Part shown: in pieces, positions 8,163-20,338 of the stretch
How the letters are laid out: the number at the start of each line of letters is the position of its first letter
How positions within the stretch are numbered: position 1 is the first letter of the stretch
Assembly (NCBI RefSeq): GCF_019218885.1
Contig: NZ_JAHUWT010000001.1
Location: 620,001 to 684,000, forward strand
Direction: 5' to 3'
From: Bordetella sp. BOR01
GTDB lineage: Bacteria > Pseudomonadota > Gammaproteobacteria > Burkholderiales > Burkholderiaceae_B
Length of the DNA: 64,000 nt
Program-made: the position numbers and the translations under genes
The notes under the pieces: model-generated
Database searches by the model: none
What the model was told of the DNA's origin: nothing
What the model saw: only the letters and a program-made list of their open reading frames with translations

Positions 8163-8883
8163 CCGGGACGAACACGTACCCCAATCCCCAGACCGTCTGG
8201 ATGAACACCGGCTTGGACGGGTTGGGTTCGATCAGCTTGCGCAGACGCGAGATCTGCACATCCAGGCTGCGATCGAAGGCTTCGTATTCGCGGCCGCGGG
8301 CCAGTTCCATCAGCTTGTCGCGGGACAGCGGGATCTTGGGATGGCGCGCGAACACCTTCAGCACCGAGAACTCGCCCGTGGTGATGGGCACCTGTTCGCC
8401 GTTGCGCGTGAGCGTACGTGTGGACAGGTTGAGCACGTAGGGCCCGAAGGCGATGGATTCGTTCTCCTGGCTGGGCGCGCCCGGATGTTCTTCGGTGCCA
8501 CGCCGGCGCAGGATGGCATTGATGCGCGCCAGCAGTTCACGCGGGTTGAACGGCTTGGACAGGTAGTCGTCGGCGCCCATTTCGAGGCCGACGATGCGGT
8601 CGATTTCTTCGGCCTTGGCCGTGAGCATGATGATGGGCGTGTTGTCGTGGCCCCCGCGCAGGCGGCGACAGATCGACAGGCCGTCTTCGCCCGGCAGCAT
8701 CAGGTCGAGCACCAGCAGGTCGAAGTGTTCGCGCTGCCAGAGCTTGCCCATTTCCTTCGCGTCTTCGGCGACGAAGACGTTGAATCCCTGTTCCGACAAG
8801 TAGCGGCGCAGCAGGTCGCGCAGGCGCGGGTCGTCGTCGACGACAAGGATCTTGCGGATGGGATTTGTGTTTTGCGTATTCAT
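8149..8883 (-). CDS. risA: OmpR-family response regulator (RisA type)
   Basis: This 244-aa regulator has a receiver domain (residues 10-125) with acidic pocket D16-D18, phosphoacceptor D60 (LVLDLMLPGEDG) and conserved Lys in LSKPFNPRELLAR. A winged-helix DNA-binding domain (about 145-240) ends in VWGLGYVFVPDG. It is typical of OmpR/RisA. In Bordetella, RisA controls intracellular survival and vrg-type genes; that role is known for the family and inferred here. It is the first gene of the risA-risS operon, in which the stop codon sits inside the risS start region. Confidence 0.93.
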   Translation of the reverse strand: MNTQNTNPIRKILVVDDDPRLRDLLRRYLSEQGFNVFVAEDAKEMGKLWQREHFDLLVLDLMLPGEDGLSICRRLRGGHDNTPIIMLTAKAEEIDRIVGLEMGADDYLSKPFNPRELLARINAILRRRGTEEHPGAPSQENESIAFGPYVLNLSTRTLTRNGEQVPITTGEFSVLKVFARHPKIPLSRDKLMELARGREYEAFDRSLDVQISRLRKLIEPNPSKPVFIQTVWGLGYVFVPDGGS

Positions 8884-9000
8884 GGCCGGAAATGTAACAG
8901 TGACAAGAACCAGCGGCTAGTGCCTATTCACAAGATATTACACATTGCGAAGTAAGGTTGAAAACCCCACCCGGTCCCCGGGGAAAGCTCCCTGATTTCG

Positions 9001-9006
9001 TACAAT
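9001..9006 (+). promoter_or_regulatory. -10 element close to the tsaB-rimI start codon
   Basis: TACAAT sits 7 nt upstream of the ATG at 9014. With the usual 6-8 nt from -10 to start site, transcription would begin at or within a base or two of the ATG, giving a leaderless mRNA. No clear -35 and no ribosome site are visible. The rest of the 130-bp divergent spacer to risA is moderately AT-rich and must also hold the risA promoter, which I cannot pinpoint. Confidence 0.4.
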
Positions 9007-9013
9007 CTGTGTC

Positions 9014-10255
9014 ATGGATTTGAACCTGCTGGCCCTAGAGACCTCATCCTCGCGCTGCGGGGTGGCCCTTTTGCGCGAAACGCCCGCCGGCCCCGTGGTC
9101 AGCACGCTGGAGCACGAGGGCGCGCAGGAGCACGCCGAGCGCCTGCTGCCCATGGCCGGCGAACTGCTGGCCCAGGCTGGCCTGGGCCCCGGCGATCTGC
9201 ATGCGGTGGCGTTTGGCCAGGGGCCGGGGGGCTTTACCGGCCTGCGGGTGGCCTGCGGGGTGGCGCAGGGCATGGGCCTGGCCTTGCAGGTGCCGGTGGT
9301 GCCGGTGGTGTCCCATCTGGCGGTCGCAGAGCAGGCAGGGGCCGAACCCGGCGATATCGTGCTGGTGGCACTGGATGCCCGCATGAACGAGGTCTACCTG
9401 GCGGTCTACGAACGATGCGCGGACGCGGCGGCGCCCTGGCAGACGCTGCAAGCACCGATGTTGATCGCCGCTGGCGAGGCGGCCGCCTGGGCGGTCCACC
9501 ACCTGCCGGCCTGGTCGGCAGGCCGGCCTTCGCCCGTGCCGCGGGTGGCAGGCGATGCCTGGCAGGTCTACCCCGCTGACATGGCGGTGCCGGCCGGCTG
9601 GCGCCGTACCGACGCGGGGCGCCCGCAAGCCGACGCGGTGGCCCGGCTGGCGCGCCTGGCCTGGCTGCGCGGCGAGGCGGTGGCGCCCGAACTGGCGGCG
9701 CCGCTCTACGTGCGCGACAAAGTGGCGTTCACCACGGCCGAGCGTCAGCGCGGGCAGGGCGGCAATCCCAAGGCGGCCCCCGCCTGGACGCAGCCGGTGC
9801 TGGTTCCGATGGCCGAGTCCGACCTGGACGAAGTCGCGGCATTGGAAGGGGCAGTCCAGGCCTTTCCCTGGACGCGCGGCAATTTCGCCGATGCCCTGGC
9901 CTCGGGCTACGAAGCCCGGGTAATGCGCCAGGATGGCCAGCTGATGGGGTTCTGCGTGGCCATGCTGGCCCCCGACGTGGCGCACCTGCTGGTGATCGCG
10001 GTGGCCCGCTTGCGTCAGCGGCAGGGGCTGGGCGGCCTGCTGATCGATTGGTGCGAACAATGCGCGCGCCAACGCGGCTTGCCGGCCATATTGCTGGAAG
10101 TCCGGCCCTCTAATCATGCTGCCCTGGCGTTTTATGAACGCCAGGGTTTCCAGCGCATCGGCATGCGCAGGGGCTATTATCCGGCGGGTAAAGGCCAGCG
10201 CGAGGACGCCCTGGTCATGCAGAAAACCCTTGCCCGCGACGGAGACTCGCCATGA
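9014..10255 (+). CDS. tsaB-rimI: Fusion of TsaB (t6A synthesis) and RimI (S18 acetyltransferase)
   Basis: One uninterrupted 413-aa frame joins two proteins that are usually separate neighbours. Residues 1 to about 235 are TsaB (MDLNLLALETSSSRCGVAL, GQGPGGFTGLR), the ASKHA-fold partner of TsaD in threonylcarbamoylation of adenosine 37 in ANN-decoding tRNAs. After a short linker, residues about 260-405 are a GNAT acetyltransferase like RimI, with the acetyl-CoA loop (RQRQGLGGLL) and the ending LEVRPSNHAALAFYERQGF. Expected products are t6A-tRNA (with TsaC, TsaD and TsaE) and N-terminally acetylated S18. The stop overlaps the start of the next gene (ATGA). The domain assignments are firm; activity of the fused form is inferred. 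Confidence 0.92.
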   Translation: MDLNLLALETSSSRCGVALLRETPAGPVVSTLEHEGAQEHAERLLPMAGELLAQAGLGPGDLHAVAFGQGPGGFTGLRVACGVAQGMGLALQVPVVPVVSHLAVAEQAGAEPGDIVLVALDARMNEVYLAVYERCADAAAPWQTLQAPMLIAAGEAAAWAVHHLPAWSAGRPSPVPRVAGDAWQVYPADMAVPAGWRRTDAGRPQADAVARLARLAWLRGEAVAPELAAPLYVRDKVAFTTAERQRGQGGNPKAAPAWTQPVLVPMAESDLDEVAALEGAVQAFPWTRGNFADALASGYEARVMRQDGQLMGFCVAMLAPDVAHLLVIAVARLRQRQGLGGLLIDWCEQCARQRGLPAILLEVRPSNHAALAFYERQGFQRIGMRRGYYPAGKGQREDALVMQKTLARDGDSP

Positions 10256-11151
10256 TCCCGACGGACGCCGTGCCGCCGGCGCCTCGCATCAACGCCCTGC
10301 AGAAATTCTGGCTGCGCGAGATCGGCATCGAAAAGACTTGGCTGCAGGCGGCCGAACCGCCCGTGCCCGCGCGGCCCGCCAGCACAGCGGCGGCCACTGC
10401 GCCAGAGGCCGTGGCCGCGGCTGATGCCGTTTTGGCCAGGGCCATGCCCGCGGCAGCGCCCGCATTGCCCGCTGAAGCACCGTCCGCGCCCGCGAAGCCC
10501 GCGGCGCCGGCCGCGCGTCCGGCGGCACGGCCCGTTCCGGTCCCCGCGGCCAAGGCGCCGCAGCCGCCGGTGGTACAGCCAGTGGTCCCCGCTCACGATT
10601 TCGACGCGCTGCGCGAGCAGGTCGTTCAATGCACCGCCTGCGGCTTGTGCAATGGCCGTCGCCATGCGGTGTTCGGCATGGGCGCGCGCCCGGCCCGCTG
10701 GATGGTGGTGGGGGAGGCTCCCGGCGAACAAGAAGACCGCCAGGGCCTGCCGTTCGTGGGCCGGTCGGGTCAATTGCTGGACGCCATGCTGGCGTCGGTG
10801 GGCCTGAACCGCGAAAACGATGTCTTCATCGCCAACGTCATCAAGTGCCGGCCGCCGGGCAACCGCAATCCCAAGCCGGAAGAAATCGCGGCCTGCAGCC
10901 CTTATCTGATGCGGCAGATCGAATTGCTCAAGCCCGAGCGCATCCTGGTGCTGGGGCGGTTTGCGGCGCAAACCCTGTTGGGCACCGATGCCACCATCGG
11001 CAGCCTGAGGGGCCGCAAGCATGTGCTGGCCGCCGACGATGGGCGCAGCATCCCGGTGGTGGTCAGCTATCACCCGGCCTACCTGCTGCGCAGCCCGGTC
11101 GAGAAGGCGCGCGCCTGGCAAGACCTGCGCCTGGCGATGGCGCAGGCCTGA
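10252..11151 (+). CDS. Family 4 uracil-DNA glycosylase with 4Fe-4S cluster
   Basis: The enzyme removes uracil from DNA. The catalytic part (about residue 118 to the end) has motif 1 GEAPGEQED and the late motif YHPAYLLR. Four cysteines, C127, C130, C199 and C215, have the C-x2-C...C-x15-C spacing of cluster ligands in family 4 enzymes. A short N-terminal helix-like segment (residues 10-35, with LQKFWLREIGIEKTW) is joined to the core by an Ala/Pro-rich linker of about 75 residues that is probably disordered. The 299-aa length is therefore greater than the roughly 200-aa core family. The ATG overlaps the stop of the tsaB-rimI gene, so the two are translated together. Confidence 0.93.
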   Translation: MIPTDAVPPAPRINALQKFWLREIGIEKTWLQAAEPPVPARPASTAAATAPEAVAAADAVLARAMPAAAPALPAEAPSAPAKPAAPAARPAARPVPVPAAKAPQPPVVQPVVPAHDFDALREQVVQCTACGLCNGRRHAVFGMGARPARWMVVGEAPGEQEDRQGLPFVGRSGQLLDAMLASVGLNRENDVFIANVIKCRPPGNRNPKPEEIAACSPYLMRQIELLKPERILVLGRFAAQTLLGTDATIGSLRGRKHVLAADDGRSIPVVVSYHPAYLLRSPVEKARAWQDLRLAMAQA

Positions 11152-11162
11152 GCCGCCACGCT

Positions 11163-12476
11163 TCAGTGTGGCGTCTTGAGCGCCTGGCCGTGGCCTTCCT
11201 GGCCGATCTGCTCGTGCAGCGCGGGGTCGGCCGACAGGTTGCGGCGGCTCCAGCGCATGAAAATGATCATCAGCACCGCTACCAGCAGGCCGAACAGCAC
11301 GATGATGGTATTGATGGGCATGTCCAGCCATAGCAGCACGGTGTAGATGGCCACCATCAGCAGGATGTTGAGCTGTTCATTGAAATTCTGCACCGCGATC
11401 GAGTGGCCGGCCGACAGCAGGACGTGGCCGCGATGCTGCAGCAGGGCATTCATGGGCACCACGAAGAAACCGGCCAGGGCGCCGGTGAGCAGCAGCAGGA
11501 CGTAGACGCTCCAGGTGGACTTCACCAGGGGCATCAGCAGCACCACCAGGCCCATCAGCACGCCTACCGGCAGCACGCTGAGCGCCTTGCGCAACGGGAT
11601 GCGGCCGGCCAGGATCGAGCCGGCTACGGTGCCCAGGGCAGCCACGCCCATCAGCATCGATGCTTCGTCGAGCCGGTAGCCCAGGTGGCGGCGGCCCCAT
11701 TCGATGACGATGAGCTGCAGCACCGCGCCCGCCCCCCAGAACAGCGTGGTCACGGCCAGCGAGATCTGGCCCAGCTTGTCTTGCCACAGTACGCGTACGT
11801 AGCTGGCGAAGGTCATGGTCAGGCGCACCGGGTTTTTCTGCTGGGGCGGGTAGCGCACGTGAGTATGGGGAATCAGCAGGTTGCACAGCGCGGCCAGCAG
11901 GTAGACGAAGGCGATCACCAGAATGGCCGCCTCGGCTGGCGTGTGCACCAGGCGGCCGATATGGGCGTGCTTGAGCAGCAGCGCCGAGGCGGCCGGCGAG
12001 ATCAGCACCCCGCCCAGCACGGTGCCCAGAATGATGGAAAACACGGTCAGGCCTTCGATCCAGCTATTGCCCTTGACCAGCATCTCGGGGGGCAGCATCT
12101 CGGTGACGATGCCGTACTTGGCCGGCGAATAGGCCGCGGCTCCCACGCCCACCAGCCCGTAGGCCGCGCACACCAGGTAGGTCTGGTGGGTGGCCGAAAT
12201 GCCCAGGTTGGCGTACATGAACATCAACAGGCAGCCCGCCACCTTGAGCGCGTTGGTGGCGAACATGACCCGCCCCTTGGGGAAGGAGTCGGCCAGCGCG
12301 CCCACGAAGGACGCCAGCACCACGTAAGCCAGCGCAAACGACCACTTCATGACGGGCGCCATCCAGTCGGGGCCGTGCAGTTCCAGTATCAAGGCGATCG
12401 CCGCGATAAATAGCGCGTTGTCCGCCAAGGACGAGAAGGCCTGCGCAGCCATGACCAGATAGAACCCGCGTTTCAA
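11163..12476 (-). CDS. lplT: Lysophospholipid transporter LplT
   Basis: LplT is a major-facilitator protein that flips lysophospholipids across the inner membrane for re-acylation. The 437-aa product has about 12 hydrophobic helices and the family N-terminus KRGFYLVMAAQAFSSLADNALFIAAIAL. The start is a TTG at 12476; a GGGGAT sequence about 8 nt before it and the conserved first residues support it, and no upstream ATG extends the homology. No fused or adjacent acyltransferase (Aas) is present. The gene is convergent with the glycosylase gene, with 11 bp between stops and no obvious terminator. Confidence 0.92.
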   Translation of the reverse strand: MKRGFYLVMAAQAFSSLADNALFIAAIALILELHGPDWMAPVMKWSFALAYVVLASFVGALADSFPKGRVMFATNALKVAGCLLMFMYANLGISATHQTYLVCAAYGLVGVGAAAYSPAKYGIVTEMLPPEMLVKGNSWIEGLTVFSIILGTVLGGVLISPAASALLLKHAHIGRLVHTPAEAAILVIAFVYLLAALCNLLIPHTHVRYPPQQKNPVRLTMTFASYVRVLWQDKLGQISLAVTTLFWGAGAVLQLIVIEWGRRHLGYRLDEASMLMGVAALGTVAGSILAGRIPLRKALSVLPVGVLMGLVVLLMPLVKSTWSVYVLLLLTGALAGFFVVPMNALLQHRGHVLLSAGHSIAVQNFNEQLNILLMVAIYTVLLWLDMPINTIIVLFGLLVAVLMIIFMRWSRRNLSADPALHEQIGQEGHGQALKTPH

Positions 12477-12740
12477 AAGTAGATCCCCGGTGGCTGCCGG
12501 ATTCCGCCGACAGCGTTGAAAACGTGTTTCGTATGGAAAAAAGTGTCAGCGAGTATAGCGTCCGACATCCCGGGCGAGGGCTTTTTCGATCCCCGCAGAG
12601 GGCGGCCCCCCGTGGGCGGCCCGGCTGCCTGGGGTATCATACGATCCGCATCTACCGGCCCCGCGGGGGGCCGGTTTGCAATCCGTGCGGCAGGTCCGTT
12701 CAACGCCTTTCGTTCAACCCCACCCGTCCGTCATCGTACT
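12477..12740. promoter_or_regulatory. Divergent intergenic region between lplT and smc
   Basis: These 264 bp separate the divergent lplT and smc starts and hold no convincing gene. TATCAT at 12635-12640 is a plausible -10 for smc about 100 bp before its GTG, but no matching -35 is clear. CCGGCCCCGCGGGGGGCCGG near 12657-12676 can form a GC-rich hairpin in the smc leader. Confidence 0.4.
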
Positions 12741-15700
12741 GTGCGCCTTACTCAACTAAAACTCGCCGGCTTCAAATCGTTCGTCGATCCCACTGTCATT
12801 CCCGTGCCCAGCCAGTTGGTGGGCGTGGTGGGTCCCAACGGTTGCGGCAAGTCAAACATCATCGACGCCGTGCGGTGGGTGCTGGGCGAGGCCAAGGCAT
12901 CGGAGTTGCGCGGCGAATCGATGCAGGACGTGATCTTCAACGGCTCGGGCAATCGCAAGCCGGCCGCGCGCGCCTCGGTTGAAATGGTATTCGACAATAG
13001 CGAAGGCCGGGCCGCGGGGCAATGGAGCGCCTATTCCGAGATCGCGGTGCGGCGCGTACTGACACGCGACGGCACCAGCAGCTACTACGTCAACAACCAA
13101 CAGGTGCGGCGCCGGGACATCCACGATATTTTCCTTGGTACCGGGCTGGGCGCGCGTGGCTACGCCATCATCGGGCAGGGCATGATCAACCGCCTGATCG
13201 AGGCCCGCCCCGAAGAACTGCGCGTCTTTCTCGAGGAAGCCGCCGGCGTATCGCGCTACAAGGAACGGCGCCGCGAAACCGAAAACCGCCTGTCCGACAC
13301 GCGTGAAAACCTGACGCGGGTCGAAGACATCCTGCGCGAACTGGGGTCGCAGCTTGAAAAGCTGGAAGCCCAGGCCGAAGTGGCCCGGCAGTACCGCGAA
13401 CTGCAGGCCGATGGCGAAAAGAAACAGTTTGCGCTCTGGCTGCTGAAGGAAACCGGCGCACGCGACGAGCGCCAGCGCAAGAACCAGGACATGGCTCAGG
13501 CCCAGAACAACCTGGAAGCCGCCATCGCCAGCCTGCGCACCGGCGAGGCCGAGCTCGAATCCCGCCGCCAGGCCCATTACGCGGCCAGCGACGCGGTGCA
13601 CGCCGCGCAGGGGCAACTCTACGAGGCCAATGCCCAGGTCAGCCGCCTGGAAGCCGAAATCCGCCACGTGGTCGATTCGCGCAACCGCCTGCAGGCCCGC
13701 CGCGAACAGTTGCTGCAGCAGATCGCCGAATGGGACAGCCAGCAGACGCATTGCGTCGAGCAGATCGCCCAGGCCGAAGACGACCTGGCCACCGGCGCCG
13801 CACGCACCGAAGAGGCGCGCGCCCTGGCCGAAGAGGCCCATGCCAGCCTGCCGGCCACCGAGGCCCGGGTGCGCGACGCGGCCGCTTCGCGCGACGATAT
13901 GCGTAGTTCCCTGGCCCGGGTCGAGCAAAACCTGGCGCTGGTGGCCCAAACCCAGCGCGATGCCGATCGCCAGCTGCAAAACCTGGAACTGCGTCGCGAA
14001 CGCTTGCAGCAAGAGCTGCGCGAACTGCAGGCGCCCGATCCGGCGCGCCTGGAGCAACTGGCGGGCGACCGTGCGGTAGGCGAAGACCAGCTCGAAGAAG
14101 CCCAGCAAGAACTGGCTGCCCTGGAAGGGCGGGTGCCCGAGGCCGATACCGAGCGCGGCCGGGCCCAGGCATCGGCCCAGCAAGACACGCAGAACCTGGC
14201 ACGCCTGGACGCGCGGCTGACCGCCCTGGTCAAGCTGCAGGAAGACGTGCAGAAGCAAGGGGCGCTGGAACCTTGGCTGGCCAAGCACGAACTGGCCGGG
14301 CTGGGTCGCCTGTGGCAAAAGCTGCATATCGAGCCGGGTTGGGAAAACGCCCTGGAATCGGTATTGCGCGAGCGCATGGCCGCCATGGAGGTTCGCAACC
14401 TGGACTGGTCGCGTGCGTTTGCCGAAGACGCGCCGCCGGCCCGCCTGGCGTTCTACCAGATGCCCGCCGCGGCGCCCGCCCCGGCGGCGGCGCCGGGGCT
14501 GACGCCCCTGGCCAGCCTGCTGCGCATCACCGATCCCGACCTGCGCACGCTGCTCAACGACTGGCTGCGCAATGTCTATACCGCGGCCGATGTGGGCCAG
14601 GCCCTGGCTGCGCGCGCCACGCTGCCTGCCGGCGCGGCCTGCGTGGTCAAGGCTGGCCACCTGGTGGACGCCCACAGCGTGCGCTTTTATGCGCCCGACT
14701 CCGAACAGGCCGGCCTGTTGGCGCGCCAGCAGGAAATCGAGAACCTGCAGCGCGAGATCAAGGCCCAGCAACTCATCGCCGACCAGGCCCGCGCCGCCGT
14801 TGCGCGCGCCGAAGCGGCCTGGCAGCAGGTGTCGCAGGCCGTGGCTCCGGCCCGCCAGCGGGTGGCTGAAGTCACCCGCCGCGTGCACGATATCCAGCTC
14901 GAACATGCGCGCCTGCAACAGCAGGCCGAACAGTCCGGTGAGCGCGCCGCGCGGCTGCGCCAGGACCTGGAAGAGATTTCCGCCCACGAAGAAGACCTGC
15001 GCGCCACGCGCGAGGAAGCCGAAGCCCGCTTCGAGGCGTTGGATGCCGAACTGGCCGAGCACCAGTCGCGCTTCTCCGACGCCGAGATCGCCGGGGAAGA
15101 CCTGGCCGCGCAGGCCGAAGCGGCCCGTGCCCGGCTGCGCGAGCTCGAGCGGGCGGCGCAGGAAGCCGAGTTCGCCGAGCGCGGCGTGCAATCGCGCATT
15201 GCCGATCTGCAGCGCAACCGCCAACTGGCGGTCGACCAAAGCCAGCGCGCCGCCGTCGAGCTCGAGCAATTGAAAACCGACCTGGCCGAACTCGATGCCT
15301 CGGCTTCCCAGGCCGGCTTGCAAGATGCCCTGGAAGCCCGCGCCGAGCGCGAAGAAGCCCTGTCGCGCGCGCGCCAGGAACTCGACAACCTGTCGGCGCT
15401 GCTGCGCGGCGCCGACGAAGACCGCATGCAGCAAGAGCAGGCGCTCGAGCCCCTGCGCGCGCGGATTACCGAACTGCAACTGCAAGAGCAGGCGGCCCGC
15501 CTGGCCGAAGAGCAGTTCACCGAGCAGCTCAACGCCCGCGAGGTCGATCGCGAAACGCTGGCCCAGGAACTGGCCGCCATGCCCGACGAATGGCGCCGCG
15601 CCAATTGGCTGCAGTCCGAAGTGGGGCGCATCTCGCGCCACATCGAGTCGCTGGGCTCGGTCAACCTGGCCGCGCTCGACGAGCTCAACGCCTCGCGCGA

Positions 15701-16271
15701 GCGCAAGGACTACCTTGATTCGCAGCAGCAAGACCTGCTTACCGCCATTGATACCCTGGAAGACGCCATTCGCAAGATCGATCGCGAAACCCGCGAATTG
15801 CTGCAGGCCACGTTCGATACGGTCAATGGCCATTTTGGCGAGTTGTTTCCCAAGCTGTTCGGTGGCGGCGAGGCCAGGCTGTCCATGACCGGCGACGAGA
15901 TCCTGGATGCCGGCGTGCAGGTCATGGCCCAGCCGCCGGGCAAGCGCAACAGCACGATCCACCTGCTGTCAGGCGGTGAAAAGGCCCTGACCGCCACGGC
16001 CCTGGTGTTTGCGCTGTTCAAGCTGAACCCCGCACCGTTCTGCCTGCTCGACGAAGTCGACGCGCCGCTGGACGATGCCAATACCGAGCGCTATGCCAGC
16101 CTGGTCAGCAACATGAGCGAGCAGACACAATTCCTTTTCATCTCGCACAACAAGATCGCCATGCAGATGGCCAAGCAACTGGTCGGCGTTACCATGCAAG
16201 AGCAGGGTGTTTCGCGTATCGTTGCCGTAGATATTGATTCGGCCGTGCAAATGGCCGCCGAAGCTGCATAA
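12741..16271 (+). CDS. smc: Chromosome segregation protein SMC
   Basis: SMC is the ATPase core of bacterial condensin and organises newly replicated DNA. I start at GTG 12741 (MRLTQLKLAGFKSF), where family similarity begins; the frame is open to 12516 but that part matches nothing. The 1176-aa protein has Walker A (GPNGCGKSN) near residue 32, two long coiled coils (about 170-500 and 680-1020) around a hinge near 520-660, and the C-terminal signature LSGGEKALTATAL plus Walker B FCLLDEVDAPLDD. It is the first gene of smc-zipA-ligA, a conserved betaproteobacterial order. A 1036-codon open frame on the opposite strand is only a codon-usage shadow. Confidence 0.97.
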   Translation: MRLTQLKLAGFKSFVDPTVIPVPSQLVGVVGPNGCGKSNIIDAVRWVLGEAKASELRGESMQDVIFNGSGNRKPAARASVEMVFDNSEGRAAGQWSAYSEIAVRRVLTRDGTSSYYVNNQQVRRRDIHDIFLGTGLGARGYAIIGQGMINRLIEARPEELRVFLEEAAGVSRYKERRRETENRLSDTRENLTRVEDILRELGSQLEKLEAQAEVARQYRELQADGEKKQFALWLLKETGARDERQRKNQDMAQAQNNLEAAIASLRTGEAELESRRQAHYAASDAVHAAQGQLYEANAQVSRLEAEIRHVVDSRNRLQARREQLLQQIAEWDSQQTHCVEQIAQAEDDLATGAARTEEARALAEEAHASLPATEARVRDAAASRDDMRSSLARVEQNLALVAQTQRDADRQLQNLELRRERLQQELRELQAPDPARLEQLAGDRAVGEDQLEEAQQELAALEGRVPEADTERGRAQASAQQDTQNLARLDARLTALVKLQEDVQKQGALEPWLAKHELAGLGRLWQKLHIEPGWENALESVLRERMAAMEVRNLDWSRAFAEDAPPARLAFYQMPAAAPAPAAAPGLTPLASLLRITDPDLRTLLNDWLRNVYTAADVGQALAARATLPAGAACVVKAGHLVDAHSVRFYAPDSEQAGLLARQQEIENLQREIKAQQLIADQARAAVARAEAAWQQVSQAVAPARQRVAEVTRRVHDIQLEHARLQQQAEQSGERAARLRQDLEEISAHEEDLRATREEAEARFEALDAELAEHQSRFSDAEIAGEDLAAQAEAARARLRELERAAQEAEFAERGVQSRIADLQRNRQLAVDQSQRAAVELEQLKTDLAELDASASQAGLQDALEARAEREEALSRARQELDNLSALLRGADEDRMQQEQALEPLRARITELQLQEQAARLAEEQFTEQLNAREVDRETLAQELAAMPDEWRRANWLQSEVGRISRHIESLGSVNLAALDELNASRERKDYLDSQQQDLLTAIDTLEDAIRKIDRETRELLQATFDTVNGHFGELFPKLFGGGEARLSMTGDEILDAGVQVMAQPPGKRNSTIHLLSGGEKALTATALVFALFKLNPAPFCLLDEVDAPLDDANTERYASLVSNMSEQTQFLFISHNKIAMQMAKQLVGVTMQEQGVSRIVAVDIDSAVQMAAEAA

Positions 16272-16309
16272 ACCAGAATGGCGCTGTCTTGCCGGCGCAG
16301 GATTGACAC

Positions 16310-19470
<3,161 letters not shown>

Positions 19471-19511
19471 CGCGGGTAGGTGAATTCCTGGCTGGACCGC
19501 CCCCCAAATGG

Positions 19512-19542
19512 CAAAACGCCCGCTTGATAAGCGGGCGTTTTG
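19512..19542. terminator. Strong bidirectional intrinsic terminator
   Basis: CAAAACGCCCGCTT (19512-19525) pairs perfectly with AGCGGGCGTTTTG around a GATA loop. The stem is flanked by A4 on one side and T4 on the other, so it can end ligA transcripts on the plus strand and par27 transcripts on the minus strand. Confidence 0.92.
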
Positions 19543-19561
19543 CTGCGGCTGAAATCAGGCC

Positions 19562-20338
19562 TTACTTGATGGTGGCCTTTTCACGCAATTCTTTCTGGTA
19601 CGTGGTCAGGGTTTGCTGGCGCAGCATTTCTTCAAGCTGCGGGCGCACCTGATCCAGCGGCGGGAACTCTACCGGGCGGGTGTCTTCGACTTCGATGATG
19701 TGCCAGCCGAACTGGGTTTGCACCGGCTTGGCAGCAAGTTCGCCTTTCTTCAGGCCGCTGACGGTATCGGCAAACGGCTTGACGTAGTTGGTGGGCGGGG
19801 CCCAGCCCAGATCGCCGCCATTGGTGGCGCTGCCCGGGTCTTTCGAATTCTTCTTGGCCAGGTCGGCGAACTTGCCCTTGTTGGCCTTGATCTGTGCCAG
19901 CAGGTCGTTGGCGGTTTTTTCGTCTTCGACCAGGATGTGGCGAACCTTGTATTCCATCTGGCCGGCCTGCTGTTCCTTGGCCTTGTCGTACTCGGCCTGG
20001 ATCTGCTGGTCGGTGACCGGGTGCTTCTGCAGGTAGTCGGCCATCAGGGCGCGCACCAGGATGCCTTGGCGAGCCAGTTCGATTTCGGTCTGGATGTCAG
20101 GCTGCTTGGCGATGCCGTCTTTCTCGGCCGCCTGGACGAAGACCTGGCGATTGATCATTTCTTGCTTGACCTGCTCGCGCAATTGCGGCGTATCGGTGGC
20201 GCCCTGGCTGACCAGCAGCTTCACGAACTGATCCAGGCTTTGCTGGGAAATGGCCTTGCCATTGACAGTGGCTACGTTCTGCGCAAAGGCCGGCAGCGCG
20301 ACCGCGCAAGCCGCGGCCAGCATCACGATGCGTTTCAT
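19562..20338 (-). CDS. Periplasmic parvulin peptidyl-prolyl isomerase (Par27 type)
   Basis: This 258-aa protein has a cleavable signal peptide (MKRIVMLAAACAVALPAFAQ), a SurA-like N-terminal chaperone region with a NGKAIS start, and one parvulin domain (about 130-225; YKVRHILVED, GGDLGWAPP, TQFGWHIIEV). It fits Par27, the Bordetella prototype of a parvulin group with chaperone and isomerase activity that binds outer-membrane and secreted substrates in the periplasm. It is the last gene of msrB-yciB-bolA-par27; its ATG overlaps the bolA stop (ATGA) and has an AAAGGAAA ribosome site. Confidence 0.9.
   Translation of the reverse strand: MKRIVMLAAACAVALPAFAQNVATVNGKAISQQSLDQFVKLLVSQGATDTPQLREQVKQEMINRQVFVQAAEKDGIAKQPDIQTEIELARQGILVRALMADYLQKHPVTDQQIQAEYDKAKEQQAGQMEYKVRHILVEDEKTANDLLAQIKANKGKFADLAKKNSKDPGSATNGGDLGWAPPTNYVKPFADTVSGLKKGELAAKPVQTQFGWHIIEVEDTRPVEFPPLDQVRPQLEEMLRQQTLTTYQKELREKATIK

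Noticed and set aside
12473-12740. A possible small gene or N-terminal extension of smc in the lplT-smc spacer
   Set aside because: The SMC fold starts at GTG 12741; the upstream translation has no similarity, and the minus-strand frame here has no ribosome site.
12852-15962. A 1036-codon open frame antisense to smc
   Set aside because: GC-rich codon usage of smc leaves the opposite strand open; the translation is low-complexity Leu/Gly/Gln with no domain and lies wholly within a certain gene.
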